A stretch of 49,569 bases of DNA from Candidatus Saccharimonadota bacterium (lineage in GTDB: Bacteria > Patescibacteriota > Saccharimonadia > Saccharimonadales > UBA4665): the NCBI GenBank assembly GCA_029288425.1, contig JARIHD010000026.1, positions 1-49,569 of the forward strand. Direction: 5' to 3'. Within the stretch, counting starts at the first letter, position 1, and every line of letters begins with the position of its first letter. Made by a program: the position numbers and the translations under genes. The notes beneath the pieces were generated by a model, which was not told where the DNA came from, did not search any database, and saw only the letters and a program-made list of their open reading frames with translations. Shown here piece by piece: positions 9,044 to 17,688 of this stretch.

Positions 9044-10270
9044 TTAATGCAGCGAAATTACTACTTCGTCTGCCGGCGGTTCAGTTCGCTTCTGAGCTTC
9101 GCGCGCCAGAGTTGCCACATTCAGGTCATCATTTCTTGCAAGATCTAGTATAGCAGTGTCGCGGGCTTGTGTCACTGGTGAAGCGGTTGGATTTTGCTGA
9201 TTTTGTACCGGGCCTGGCGGCGGCGCAGCCGTTCCGGGTTGTCCCGCCTGCCCTGCGGCTGCCTGCGCCATAGCGGCCTGGGCCGAAAGTGGCTGAATTA
9301 CCGGCAGATGCCCATGCATATTGGCGCTGATTGCAGGTTCGTTGCGGTGACTTTTAATGAATGACTCTTCGTCTGCCGTAGGAACTGCAGCGGCGACGGG
9401 AAGGCTGGCGGCGGATGCTCCGGGCGCGACAACTTGCGTATTGAAAGTCACATTATTTTGTGGAATGGTGGAGCCTGGTTGCGTGGGTTGGCTTAGGAAC
9501 CAATAGTCGTTGCCTGCTGGTGCTGCTGTCTGGAGGGGTTGTGGCTGGGGCGGTGGTGGTGGAAGGGTGCGGGACAGGCGCTGCGCTGGCACGACCGCGG
9601 GCGCTGGCGGGGCTACAGCGGCCTGCATCTTTTCGATTACTTCGGCGCGGTGTGCCCGCTGAGAGGCAGCGATCATGGAATCGAATTGCTGGGCGACCGG
9701 GTTATTTTGGACATCCAGCATATCATCAGAGGCCTGCACGTCTACGCTTTCAACCGGTTGCGGCAGTGAATCGATGCTGACCAGACGATCGGAATCCGGC
9801 TCATTCATAATAAGAGCAGGCTGACCATACAGGCTGACATTAACGTTTTTAATGGCCCAGCCGCGGCTGTCAATGGTATCCGCTAGTGCGCGGAGCCGAC
9901 TCTTTACTTCATTTTGCGAAAGACCGTTCGTCAGGTTGCGTTCGACCTTTACCGGAGCGGTAATCGTGACCAGTTCTTTGACGCCTCCTTGGTCCCAAAT
10001 GCGTTTCCGGGGTTTAAATAGAAATCGAAAGCGGGCCAGCGCCCATACCTCAGTCGGCTGGTCCCTGCTCCAGGGCCATGCGAAAAATGCTGCCACCGCG
10101 CCAATAGGCAAAAAGACTATAGCCATAAACGGCGCACCCTTGCTTGTTACCAAAAAAGTCAGGTAAAAGTTGAGGGCCGCAATACCGGCATACACAAACT
10201 GGCGGAACGTTAACGGTCCGACCAGTTTATCTTCTGCCTCGATATCCTGAATAACCTTATAGGTCGCCAT
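9044..10270 (-). CDS. PrgI-family T4SS membrane protein (VirB3-like)
   Basis: 408 aa. The first ~110 residues fit PrgI: MATYKVIQDIEAEDKLVGPLT, then two adjacent spans (~25-45 and ~48-67), then the RFLFKPRKRIW segment. PrgI occupies the VirB3 position, directly upstream of VirB4 in Gram-positive T4SS operons, as here. The remaining ~290 residues are Pro/Ala/Gln-rich, much longer than usual PrgI proteins (~100-130 aa), and probably cytoplasmic and disordered. A TATACT -10-like box lies 11 nt before the ATG, so an internal promoter is possible. Confidence 0.78.
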   Translation of the reverse strand: MATYKVIQDIEAEDKLVGPLTFRQFVYAGIAALNFYLTFLVTSKGAPFMAIVFLPIGAVAAFFAWPWSRDQPTEVWALARFRFLFKPRKRIWDQGGVKELVTITAPVKVERNLTNGLSQNEVKSRLRALADTIDSRGWAIKNVNVSLYGQPALIMNEPDSDRLVSIDSLPQPVESVDVQASDDMLDVQNNPVAQQFDSMIAASQRAHRAEVIEKMQAAVAPPAPAVVPAQRLSRTLPPPPPQPQPLQTAAPAGNDYWFLSQPTQPGSTIPQNNVTFNTQVVAPGASAASLPVAAAVPTADEESFIKSHRNEPAISANMHGHLPVIQPLSAQAAMAQAAAGQAGQPGTAAPPPGPVQNQQNPTASPVTQARDTAILDLARNDDLNVATLAREAQKRTEPPADEVVISLH

Positions 10271-10323
10271 ATCCAGCTTATAGTATACCGGAAAAGAGGG
10301 CGCACGGGGAGGGTTTTATGCGG

Positions 10324-12270
10324 CTAGAAGAGCTTGCGGCGCTTACCATTGGCGAACCAACGCCATACATTCATTTGACGCGCGGTAACGGGCGCGTTCG
10401 GCGCCTTCGGGTCGTGTTCGACGGCGACGTGATTTTTCCAGAGAATAGAACCATCGCTGAGCAGTTCGGCGCTCGGGTTGATCTGGTTGGGATCTGCTTT
10501 TACGACTTTGGCTACGGTAAATACACCGAGTAGTTTTTTCTTCTTGATATGCAGCGGTGCTTCTGGTGACATGCGGGTTTCAAGCATACCCTGCCAGTAG
10601 CGGCCACTGCCAAGTTTGTGACGCGCTTCTTTGAGCGCCAAGCCCGAGTTATGCAACGTTTGCTCGTTTGTCCTCCAGTCGGCATGCGCTTTTGCCTCTT
10701 GGGCACGCAGCTGAGGCAAGGCTTGATGTGCCTGCTGTAATTTCAGGGTCGCTTGCTGGTGGTCGAAAATTGCCCGGTCGCGTTTTTGGCCAAACTGGGG
10801 GTCATTAGGGTCCAAACTCCTTAGGTGCGCATCTATTTGATTGATAAGAATCTGGTTCGTTCTAATGTCATGGGTTGCTCGAGCAATGTTATGGCGAGTG
10901 GCATCGATAAAATGCTCAATCCGCGGTTTTTGATCCCACGCGTTCCGGTGTGCACTTTCGGCGGCTGCCTCCATACCCTCGATGGTTTTGTTGTAGCATT
11001 TTAGTTCGGCGTGTGCGCGGGCTGTTCGTTCCGGGCTGCGGGCCTCGTCCCAGGCGGCAAGTTCTTCGGCCGGGAAATCGTAACGGCGCTCGTATTCTGA
11101 ATGAATTTGGGGTATGCGGGTATCGGGCGTTATCTCGCTTGGCGTTCCGTCGGCACGGGTGCGCGGAGTGATAAATACATTACCGCTTGCATCGCGGGCA
11201 ACACGGGCTTGGTCGCCATTGTCATAGATAACGGCTTCTTCGGGCGTGTTGGGGTTGATTATAATGCCGCCGTCAGGAGTGAATTCGGCGTTGATGTTTT
11301 TGCCCTCGGCGACGTTGGTGGCGATTTCGCGCTGCTTTAGGCGGTAGCTCATGCTTATGTAAGCGGTCAGTAAGTTGGCCCGTTCTGGGTCATGCCTGGA
11401 GAGCTTGTTCATAGACGTGGCAACGTCTTCAAGTACTGCCTGCATGTTGCCAAGCTCTGTGGGGTCTATAGGTCCATTCAAAGGAAACTGTTCTAAGTCG
11501 GTGTTGATAAGCTGCAGGTCGGTTGTTGCTTCCTCGATGGCCCTATTACGGTCTTCGTCGAGTTTGTCGACAATCTCAAAGACCAGGTCTGCTTGGCCTT
11601 CGGTAGCGGCCCTGTTGCGCAGTGCTTGCATGTGTGCTTTTCGTTCCCGGCGGGATCGACTCATGATCGTGGAATTATCAGCATGAGCCCGTTCGAGGTC
11701 TCGGGCGGCACCTTTATTTTTCGGATCCTTAAGGTCCTTGCCTGCATGTGCGTCCTCTGCGGCACGTACATGGAAATTGGCGGCAGCGATGTTATGTGTG
11801 GCTTGGTTGACGGCTGCGGCCGTACCATGCGGCTTTGCTGCTGCCTTCTTCTCGGTCGCTAAAAATGTTCGGCCCCGACTTACCAGCAGGTCAAAGACGG
11901 TTTCTGGGTTGTTCCTGGTCATCATGTCGCTGACATAATTAAGCGCGTTTGCCTTTATTGCGGCCATTTTTTGATACTCGGCGTCCAGGCCGCGTTTATT
12001 AAAATGATTACCTGCAACAAATTGCTGGGCCTGATCTGGTGAATAACCCTGTTGCATTAGCTGCCGAATGATCCCATCTACCTTGATCTGATAGTCATTG
12101 TGCGCCTGCCGGTAGCCGTCCAGTACACTATCGAGTTCGAGCACCTGGGCGTGCCAGGTCTGTTCCGGAACAGGCGGCAGATTGCGCTCCGGAAGTGTTT
12201 GAGTCACGACATGGTCAACATGCACTTCGGGTGCTTGAGGAGGTATAGGAGGATGATTTGGATTTATCAT
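10324..12270 (-). CDS. Coiled-coil protein of the T4SS operon, function unknown
   Basis: 648 aa, soluble, with no signal peptide or span. The N-terminus is Pro-rich (PNHPPIPPQAPE) and most of the rest is charged helix rich in Ala, Gln, Glu and Arg, likely coiled coil, with one beta-rich insert (~340-400) around GGIIINPNTPEEAVIYDNG. It ends in a basic tail (ANGKRRKLF). It lies between the VirB6-like and PrgI genes but has its own promoter and a perfect inverted repeat upstream, and that promoter resembles those of the repeat-protein cluster at 29-35 kb. A cytoplasmic T4SS accessory or substrate role is inference. Confidence 0.7.
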   Translation of the reverse strand: MINPNHPPIPPQAPEVHVDHVVTQTLPERNLPPVPEQTWHAQVLELDSVLDGYRQAHNDYQIKVDGIIRQLMQQGYSPDQAQQFVAGNHFNKRGLDAEYQKMAAIKANALNYVSDMMTRNNPETVFDLLVSRGRTFLATEKKAAAKPHGTAAAVNQATHNIAAANFHVRAAEDAHAGKDLKDPKNKGAARDLERAHADNSTIMSRSRRERKAHMQALRNRAATEGQADLVFEIVDKLDEDRNRAIEEATTDLQLINTDLEQFPLNGPIDPTELGNMQAVLEDVATSMNKLSRHDPERANLLTAYISMSYRLKQREIATNVAEGKNINAEFTPDGGIIINPNTPEEAVIYDNGDQARVARDASGNVFITPRTRADGTPSEITPDTRIPQIHSEYERRYDFPAEELAAWDEARSPERTARAHAELKCYNKTIEGMEAAAESAHRNAWDQKPRIEHFIDATRHNIARATHDIRTNQILINQIDAHLRSLDPNDPQFGQKRDRAIFDHQQATLKLQQAHQALPQLRAQEAKAHADWRTNEQTLHNSGLALKEARHKLGSGRYWQGMLETRMSPEAPLHIKKKKLLGVFTVAKVVKADPNQINPSAELLSDGSILWKNHVAVEHDPKAPNAPVTARQMNVWRWFANGKRRKLF

Positions 12271-12274
12271 AGGA

Positions 12275-12321
12275 TTATGTGCTTATGGTTTAATTTAAGC
12301 ACATAATTGCTAAAATATCAA
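12275..12321 (-). promoter_or_regulatory. Promoter with overlapping 12-bp inverted repeat (operator-like)
   Basis: Reading the minus strand, TTGATA (12316-12321), a 17-bp spacer ending in TGTGC, and TTAAAT (12293-12298) form a sigma70-like extended -10 promoter, with a predicted start about 16 nt before the ATG at 12270. Perfect 12-nt arms at 12275-12286 (ATTATGTGCTTA) and 12296-12307 flank a 9-nt centre. They cover the -10 and the start site, where a dimeric repressor or an RNA hairpin could act. The arms are A+T-rich and no T-run follows, so a terminator is less likely. Confidence 0.55.
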
Positions 12322-12337
12322 TATAGTTTAATTGAGA

Positions 12338-15300
12338 TTATGGTTGCATGCGAGGATTGTTGGGATTGTGGGGGTCATTGAGGCTGTTGCCACGCTGTGG
12401 TGATACCCAACGTGCGGTCTGTGCTAGCTGGGGGTCATGCCGGGGGTTGGGCATATAGACTACGTTTCCGGCACCGTCATCGTGCATCACGACTGGCCGT
12501 TCCATAACCTGTACGGGTCCGCCGGCCAGACTTCCGTTCATCGATTGAACATTGCCGCTCTCAGTTTGATATGGCTGGCTTGCTGCAGCCACTTGAGCCG
12601 CAACTTGGGGTCGTAGATCTTCCGCTTCGGCGAGTCCATTCGCAAAACGCTCTGTGTTGCTTGCTGCGGCGTAAGGAGTGGTCATTTGCAGGTTGTCGAC
12701 TATACCCTGTAGAACCACAGCTTCCCGGCGTGCAGCCTGAGCCTTTTCCGGATCGGAAGAAGTCCGAGCGATAGATACTTGTTTCTCCAGCTCTTCAGAG
12801 ATAGCCGGTGCCCAGTTGTTGACGGCCACGCCTTTGGCACGGGCCATAGTGTGGGCATCGGTGTCCTTGGCCGAGGCGACAACCCCGCGTCTTACCTGGG
12901 CGTCATCAAGGGAGTGTCCTTGGGCCATGCGCTCATTATACAATTCCATATGTGTACCGAAACCGGCAGCCAGGTCGTTGCGGCCAACACCCTTTGTGGT
13001 GGCGTTTCCCTCACCCAATATAGCTGCTGCAAGCTGGTTGTTTTTGCCTGCTACACGAGCGACAGTGTCATGTACCTGGCGTAAATTGTCGTAACCTGTA
13101 CCGGTGGCAAATAGTCTGCGCGCAGCATTGATCTGTGCGGCACGACTCCAGCCGCCGCTAACCTTGGCAGCTGCAATCGCATCCTCAAGTTCTTGGCCTT
13201 TCATGCCCCAGTCAGCTTCCGCGAACATGCGGGCTTCGGCTTCGTTTTTATAGGACAGCATGCGTTGAGCGCCATCATTATGCTGCATGACCTGTGCTTT
13301 TTCGGTCTTGCCATAGCGCGCAGCCAAGATGTTTTCGTGCTGCTCCATAGCCGCGTTGCGAGCTGATTGTCGGCGGCTCTTATTAAGGCTCAAAAAAGCG
13401 CCCTTGTTGTCAGCATTCCACCATGCTGCCGCACCTTTAGTGGCAGTGTTGAATCCGAGGTAGTCGCGCTTGAAACGGTCACCAGACGCCATCTTGCCCA
13501 TATTCTTTGATATTTGATTGCCGCGGAATTTACTAAGCGCACGGGATCCCATATTGAACTTGTCCTGAATGCCGGTCAAAAGTCCGGTTATGTTGCCGCC
13601 GAGTTTGATGATCAGGGCTGTGACCAAGAGCGGGCCGGCCAAATCAAGTCCGGTGCCAACTAATTGGTTTACGGGGCCGCCCAGATTATATAGGGTAAGT
13701 CCTCCGGCTCGTATACCCGCGATAATGGCCGGCGTCGCTATCATAACTATTGCTACGGCCGTTCCTGCCCCGGCGCCGAACTTTCCTAAGCCGCGTGTAT
13801 TTTCAAGGGCAAAGCTGGCTATAATAATAGGCAGCAATGCCAAAACGAGGAACCCCACGGTTTCGACGATACCCAAAAGAAAGACTGCCGCCCCAACCGT
13901 AAGCGCAGCTGATCCGACAAGGCTCAACAGCCCAAGCGGTCCCAAAAATAGTACGGCTCCAGTACCAAGCAGTGCCAGCGCGATGGAGCTTCCCCCGCCC
14001 AGCTGTTCGCGGGGTATATTATCGAAAGGCGTTATAACTACAGCAGCAAGTCCCTGGCCAAGTCCGTTTATGATTCCTACGGCAAGTTTTCCCAGCGGCC
14101 ACGCGAAGCTGATAAGCAATATAATAATGGCCAGTTTGGGCGCTAATCTTTTTATGCTGTAGGCGCTCATAAATTCGAAGCCTGTAGCCTGCGACACTAC
14201 CATAATGAGCGCGACGACAACAATAAGACCGATTGCGAGTACGCGGAAGGCGTTCGATACCAGATGATACGGACCTCCATCATTAAGAGGGGTAATATCT
14301 ATGGAGAGCTGCGAGTTGAGCAGATCGTTTAATAGACCGACTACGGCTGACAGGCTATCCAATACCGGGCAGACGATCCATTTCAGGGAAAGGTAGTCAA
14401 CGACACTAAAGGCAAGATCACAGCTTGTCGGAGCAAGGTTGCCGTCTTCGCTTGTTCCCGGTGTGGGGGGCGGTGCATTGGCGGGCGGTGCATTGTCGGC
14501 GGTGCCGACGCCTTTCATGATTTGGAAACCGTCGTCGCCCCAGCCGGCGGGGGTTATGAAATTGACATATGCGAAGAGATTGCCGTTAATACCTGTACGG
14601 GCATAGCCATCTGGTTCACAAACTATAGTCCTACCGGTGTCCTTACATCCTTGATCGGGCCTTAGTATATCGGAACGTCTACGCTTTTCGAGCTGGAATG
14701 GTGATTCGATTTCGATTGATCGCACCCGACAGTTCTCTTTTGAAATGCCCCCGGCACCGATATATCCGTCATAACGTTCTGAGACTGCAGTGCCCTTTTC
14801 GTCGCCAAAATCAACGGTTTTGGGTGCCATCGGAAAGATATACCAGTTAGCGCCATCTTTAACGACAATATCGGCACACTGGACACCGGATTCACCATTG
14901 CGCACGAAGACTTCCGCGCCGCCGCTATTGCCTGTTTTATTAAAACTGACGCTTCCATTGTAGGAACTAACGGTGTCGCCAGAGCGATACAGGCTGTAAC
15001 CGTTTGCACTTGCCGGATTGGAAATGGTGATCGCTGTGTCGGTGCCTTCACAGGTTTCGGAGCCCGTGAGGTCTTTTTTATTGGGGTCAATAACATGGCG
15101 CGTGCCACTCGTGCCGTCGCCGGTAACTGAAATGTAGTCGCGCATAACGTTCTGGCGAGTGCCATAGGTACATGGACTTGATCCGGCCAGGTCAAAGTTG
15201 CGGACATCGTCTGTGATGTTTCTGTCGTAAAATATTTCGTTGCCATTAACGATGGTTCCGGCGTTGCGGTAGGTATAGGCATTTCCCTGCGCCTGGACAT

Positions 15301-15445
15301 GTACCGGTTGTACGATGATATTAATAAGACTCGCAAATATTGCCGTGCTCAAAACTAACATAGCGCAGTTAAATGTTATAAAACGGTGTAGAGTTAGCTT
15401 TGAGAAGTATTTCATGCCCATTTGAAGCAGTTTATATCCTGCCAT
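12338..15445 (-). CDS. VirB6/TrbL-like polytopic T4SS protein
   Basis: 1035 aa. An N-terminal signal or span (~22-45), ending near VQAQG, is followed by an exported Gly/Asn/Ser-rich domain (~50-350) with cysteines. At least six hydrophobic segments follow (~355-640), including SNAFRVLAIGLIVVVALIMV and long Gly/Ala/Ile spans. A ~390-residue cytoplasmic tail begins near DKFNMGSRALSKFRGN and is rich in Ala, Gln, Arg. VirB6/TrbL proteins form the inner-membrane channel. It is the first gene of the minus operon, divergent from the pilins. A TATGCT box lies 10 nt upstream of the ATG, so the leader is very short. An alternative start is Met11. Confidence 0.8.
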   Translation of the reverse strand: MAGYKLLQMGMKYFSKLTLHRFITFNCAMLVLSTAIFASLINIIVQPVHVQAQGNAYTYRNAGTIVNGNEIFYDRNITDDVRNFDLAGSSPCTYGTRQNVMRDYISVTGDGTSGTRHVIDPNKKDLTGSETCEGTDTAITISNPASANGYSLYRSGDTVSSYNGSVSFNKTGNSGGAEVFVRNGESGVQCADIVVKDGANWYIFPMAPKTVDFGDEKGTAVSERYDGYIGAGGISKENCRVRSIEIESPFQLEKRRRSDILRPDQGCKDTGRTIVCEPDGYARTGINGNLFAYVNFITPAGWGDDGFQIMKGVGTADNAPPANAPPPTPGTSEDGNLAPTSCDLAFSVVDYLSLKWIVCPVLDSLSAVVGLLNDLLNSQLSIDITPLNDGGPYHLVSNAFRVLAIGLIVVVALIMVVSQATGFEFMSAYSIKRLAPKLAIIILLISFAWPLGKLAVGIINGLGQGLAAVVITPFDNIPREQLGGGSSIALALLGTGAVLFLGPLGLLSLVGSAALTVGAAVFLLGIVETVGFLVLALLPIIIASFALENTRGLGKFGAGAGTAVAIVMIATPAIIAGIRAGGLTLYNLGGPVNQLVGTGLDLAGPLLVTALIIKLGGNITGLLTGIQDKFNMGSRALSKFRGNQISKNMGKMASGDRFKRDYLGFNTATKGAAAWWNADNKGAFLSLNKSRRQSARNAAMEQHENILAARYGKTEKAQVMQHNDGAQRMLSYKNEAEARMFAEADWGMKGQELEDAIAAAKVSGGWSRAAQINAARRLFATGTGYDNLRQVHDTVARVAGKNNQLAAAILGEGNATTKGVGRNDLAAGFGTHMELYNERMAQGHSLDDAQVRRGVVASAKDTDAHTMARAKGVAVNNWAPAISEELEKQVSIARTSSDPEKAQAARREAVVLQGIVDNLQMTTPYAAASNTERFANGLAEAEDLRPQVAAQVAAASQPYQTESGNVQSMNGSLAGGPVQVMERPVVMHDDGAGNVVYMPNPRHDPQLAQTARWVSPQRGNSLNDPHNPNNPRMQP

Positions 15446-15597
15446 TTCGCTTTAAGCATAGCAGATTTTGTAAAAATAAGCATAAAAAACTATGGGATTT
15501 GCTGTGTATAACTGACGGTCCGGGCCACTTGACGTTTTAAGTACTTGTGCAGGATGATCGATACGCCTATACTTATTTAAAAAGAGCCTCTTAGCAT
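15446..15597. promoter_or_regulatory. Divergent promoter region between VirB6-like and pilin operons
   Basis: 152 bp, A+T-rich, with no reading frame of note. On the plus strand TTGTGC, a 17-bp spacer and TATACT (around 15571-15576) lie about 21 nt before the first pilin ATG. On the minus strand TGC-TATGCT lies 10 nt before the VirB6-like ATG. The two halves of the T4SS locus are therefore fired outward from one intergenic segment. Confidence 0.5.
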
Positions 15598-16110
15598 ATG
15601 ATAAAAATTGCAAAATACCGCCACAAAAAAAATATCGTACTTGCCTTCGCCGCGTTGTTGTTCGGCCTGGGTATGGTGTTTGCTGCACCTTCGCCTGTTT
15701 TTGCCCAGGACCAGCCTAAGGTGCGGGAATGTACAGAAGCGGATAGTAAAAACCCCAACCCTGCCGACCCCTGCCTGCCCAAGGACAAAGTTACATCAAC
15801 TCCCAACCCGGCTGCTGCAAATGCCTGTAAAAAGGGAGAGTCATGTACGGTCACTCGTATTCTAGGAAACAGCCAGCTGGTACAGATGTATATCAATCCA
15901 TTGATTCGTACCCTGACTGCGATAATCGGCATCGTGATCGTTATTGCCATAGTTGTTTCAGGGATTCAATATGCGGGTTCTGCGGGCGACCCGTCCAAGG
16001 TCGCGGCCGCCAAAAAACGCATCATGAATGTCATCCTTGCCCTCCTGGCCTATATCTTTATGGCGGCATTTATTAACTGGCTAATACCTGGCGGCCTGGT
16101 GGGTGCGTAG
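15598..16110 (+). CDS. VirB2/TrbC-like pilin 1
   Basis: 170 aa. A signal peptide (spans ~13-31, cleavage near VFAQD) is followed by a Cys-containing exported segment (~36-85) and two C-terminal spans (~100-122, ~140-160) joined by a short cytoplasmic loop with QYAGSAGDPSKVAAAKKRI. That loop, G..Y..S.GD...v..AK..I, recurs in all six consecutive small genes and is typical of VirB2/TrbC-like pilins. It is the longest of the six and heads the plus-strand operon, so it may be a minor or tip pilin. Confidence 0.78.
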   Translation: MIKIAKYRHKKNIVLAFAALLFGLGMVFAAPSPVFAQDQPKVRECTEADSKNPNPADPCLPKDKVTSTPNPAAANACKKGESCTVTRILGNSQLVQMYINPLIRTLTAIIGIVIVIAIVVSGIQYAGSAGDPSKVAAAKKRIMNVILALLAYIFMAAFINWLIPGGLVGA

Positions 16111-16126
16111 TTATGAAGGAGTTCTT

Positions 16127-16531
16127 ATGATTTCGCAGTATTTACAGAATTTCGCAGCGGATTGCTCGGTACGATACTTCTTTGGTATCCCTTCCTGGGA
16201 TCGGTATCTTATTGAGGCGGGCCGCATCAAAGAAAATGCCGCTACTGGTGCCTGTGAGATGGTGTCTGCTTTTGAGTGGAAAACTGCCCCAGGTACAACG
16301 AGTGACCTGACATTTATACTTTTGGGAATTTTGGATATTTTGCTCCGGTTGGCCGGTATCGTGGCCGTGGCCTTTATTATCTACGGGGGTATCCAATATA
16401 TTACGAGCGATGGTGCGCCCGATGCGACGAAAGATGCACAGCAGACCATCATCAATGCCCTTGTGGGCCTGGTGATTTCCATGTTAGCAACGGCAACGGT
16501 ATCATTTATTGGAACGGCGGTAGCAAAATAA
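16127..16531 (+). CDS. VirB2/TrbC-like pilin 2 (no signal peptide)
   Basis: 134 aa from the ATG at 16127, chosen because GAAGGAG lies 5 nt upstream; the in-frame GTG at 16103 overlaps the previous gene. A polar, Cys-containing N-terminal ~60 residues lack a signal sequence. Two spans (~62-88, ~105-130) flank the loop GGIQYITSDGAPDATKDAQQ, the pilin-family signature with Asp-Ala replacing the usual GD-Ser. Its stop shares one base with the next start (TAATG). Confidence 0.72.
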   Translation: MISQYLQNFAADCSVRYFFGIPSWDRYLIEAGRIKENAATGACEMVSAFEWKTAPGTTSDLTFILLGILDILLRLAGIVAVAFIIYGGIQYITSDGAPDATKDAQQTIINALVGLVISMLATATVSFIGTAVAK

Positions 16532-16815
16532 TGGATTTTCTCGATACAATTGCCCAGATAATAACCACCAAGGATATTCTGCCCAGCGTGTCGGCTGATA
16601 GTGCGCGTCTCAGGCTTATTTTGAACCTCGTATTTGGAATCGCTGGCGCAATTGCCATGTTGGTTATTACAGTCGCCGGTTTTCGCTACGTTATTTCGCA
16701 CGGCGATTCAAGCTTGATTGCGCGCTCCAAGAACGCCATCATTTACGCATTGGTCGGTTTGGCGGTTTGCATAACTGCTCTGGGTATCGTTAACTTTGTG
16801 ATGGGTAAGGTGTAG
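16531..16815 (+). CDS. VirB2/TrbC-like pilin 3 (short)
   Basis: 94 aa, the shortest member, with no signal peptide: a 28-residue polar N-terminus, then two spans (~30-52, ~67-92) around FRYVISHGDSSLIARSKNAI, the family loop. It overlaps the previous stop codon by one base and ends 1 bp before the next start, so the genes are translationally coupled. Probably an accessory membrane subunit rather than a processed pilin. Confidence 0.72.
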   Translation: MDFLDTIAQIITTKDILPSVSADSARLRLILNLVFGIAGAIAMLVITVAGFRYVISHGDSSLIARSKNAIIYALVGLAVCITALGIVNFVMGKV

Positions 16816-16816
16816 C

Positions 16817-17200
16817 ATGAGACGTTTTCGACTTGCCCTGATCGCCCTATTCACCGCTGGACTTTGTTTTGCTCCTGCTGCACCCACGCATGCGCTTAGT
16901 ATTTTTCAAAGCGCATGCGAAAGTGCCGCCGCCAAATCCTCCCCCGCTTGCCAGACCAATGGAGCAAATCCCTTTACCGGAGCGAACGGCACACTCCAAA
17001 AAGCCGCGAATATCATCAGTTATCTCGCCGGTGTTTCCGCTGTCTTGATGCTTATTATTGCCGGAATGATGTATGTCCTGTCTAATGGTGATTCTTCCAA
17101 GATCAGCACCGCCAAAACCACCGTCATTTACGCAATCGTGGGAATTGTGATTGTGGTAGCGGCCCGGGCAATTGTTATTTTATTTGTTAACAAAGTGTAA
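16817..17200 (+). CDS. VirB2/TrbC-like pilin 4
   Basis: 127 aa. A signal peptide (~1-27, cleavage near THALS) is followed by an exported segment with two cysteines (~C34, C45), likely a disulfide, and two spans (~65-86, ~103-125) around MMYVLSNGDSSKISTAKTTV. Same length and plan as the next gene, its closest relative in the cluster. Confidence 0.77.
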   Translation: MRRFRLALIALFTAGLCFAPAAPTHALSIFQSACESAAAKSSPACQTNGANPFTGANGTLQKAANIISYLAGVSAVLMLIIAGMMYVLSNGDSSKISTAKTTVIYAIVGIVIVVAARAIVILFVNKV

Positions 17201-17209
17201 GGAATATCT

Positions 17210-17593
17210 ATGAAGAAACTGCTACTCATCGCGTTATTTGTACTCGGTCTCGGAGTGGGCTTATTTGCATTTGGCAGCCAGCCCGTATTTGCTGACGCTA
17301 AATCTGAGATTTGTGCCGGTGTCGGTGCCGTAAGTGGTACCGGTGGCTGTACCCCTGGTAAAGATGATCCTACGGTCGACAAGCTCATCACCAATGTTAT
17401 TAATATTCTTAGCTGGATCGTCGGCGTTATTGCCGTTATAATGATTATTATCAGTGGCTTTACCTACGTTACCTCCGGTGGTGATTCCGGCAAGATCAAT
17501 ACCGCCAAAACGACACTTATTTATGCTGTTGTCGGGATTGTAATAGTGGCCTTTGCGCAAGCGATCGTTCAGTTTGTACTGACCAAGGTTTAG
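17210..17593 (+). CDS. VirB2/TrbC-like pilin 5
   Basis: 127 aa. A signal peptide (~1-28, ending VFADA) is followed by two cysteines in the exported part (C36, C47) and two spans around FTYVTSGGDSGKINTAKTTL. A weak SD (AAGGAAT) precedes the ATG. The C-terminal half is nearly the same as pilin 6 (shared YVTSGGDSG and IVQFVL segments), suggesting a recent duplication. Confidence 0.8.
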   Translation: MKKLLLIALFVLGLGVGLFAFGSQPVFADAKSEICAGVGAVSGTGGCTPGKDDPTVDKLITNVINILSWIVGVIAVIMIIISGFTYVTSGGDSGKINTAKTTLIYAVVGIVIVAFAQAIVQFVLTKV

Positions 17594-17625
17594 AGAAGGG
17601 GGTAAGGGTTTTACAGGGTGGCATA

Positions 17626-17655
17626 TTGAAAAAGCGCAAACCGCTGTGCTATAAA
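17626..17655 (+). promoter_or_regulatory. Strong internal promoter of the last pilin gene
   Basis: TTGAAA (17626-17631), an 18-bp spacer ending in TGTGC, and TATAAA (17650-17655) form an extended -10 promoter. The predicted start leaves a ~27-nt leader carrying AAAGGA before the ATG at 17689. No other gene in the pilin operon has such a promoter. Confidence 0.6.
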
Positions 17656-17688
17656 ATAACTAAAGAATTCTTTAAGAAAGGAAACAAA

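Noticed and set aside
13569-14162. 197-codon frame antisense to the VirB6-like gene
   Set aside because: Shadow of the hydrophobic spans; Pro/Ser/Lys-rich product, no SD or promoter, inside a well-supported gene.
17626-17688. TTG start extending pilin 6 by 21 codons
   Set aside because: The TTG is the -35 of a strong promoter and the TATAAA lies within the extension; the ATG at 17689 has an SD and begins a proper signal peptide.
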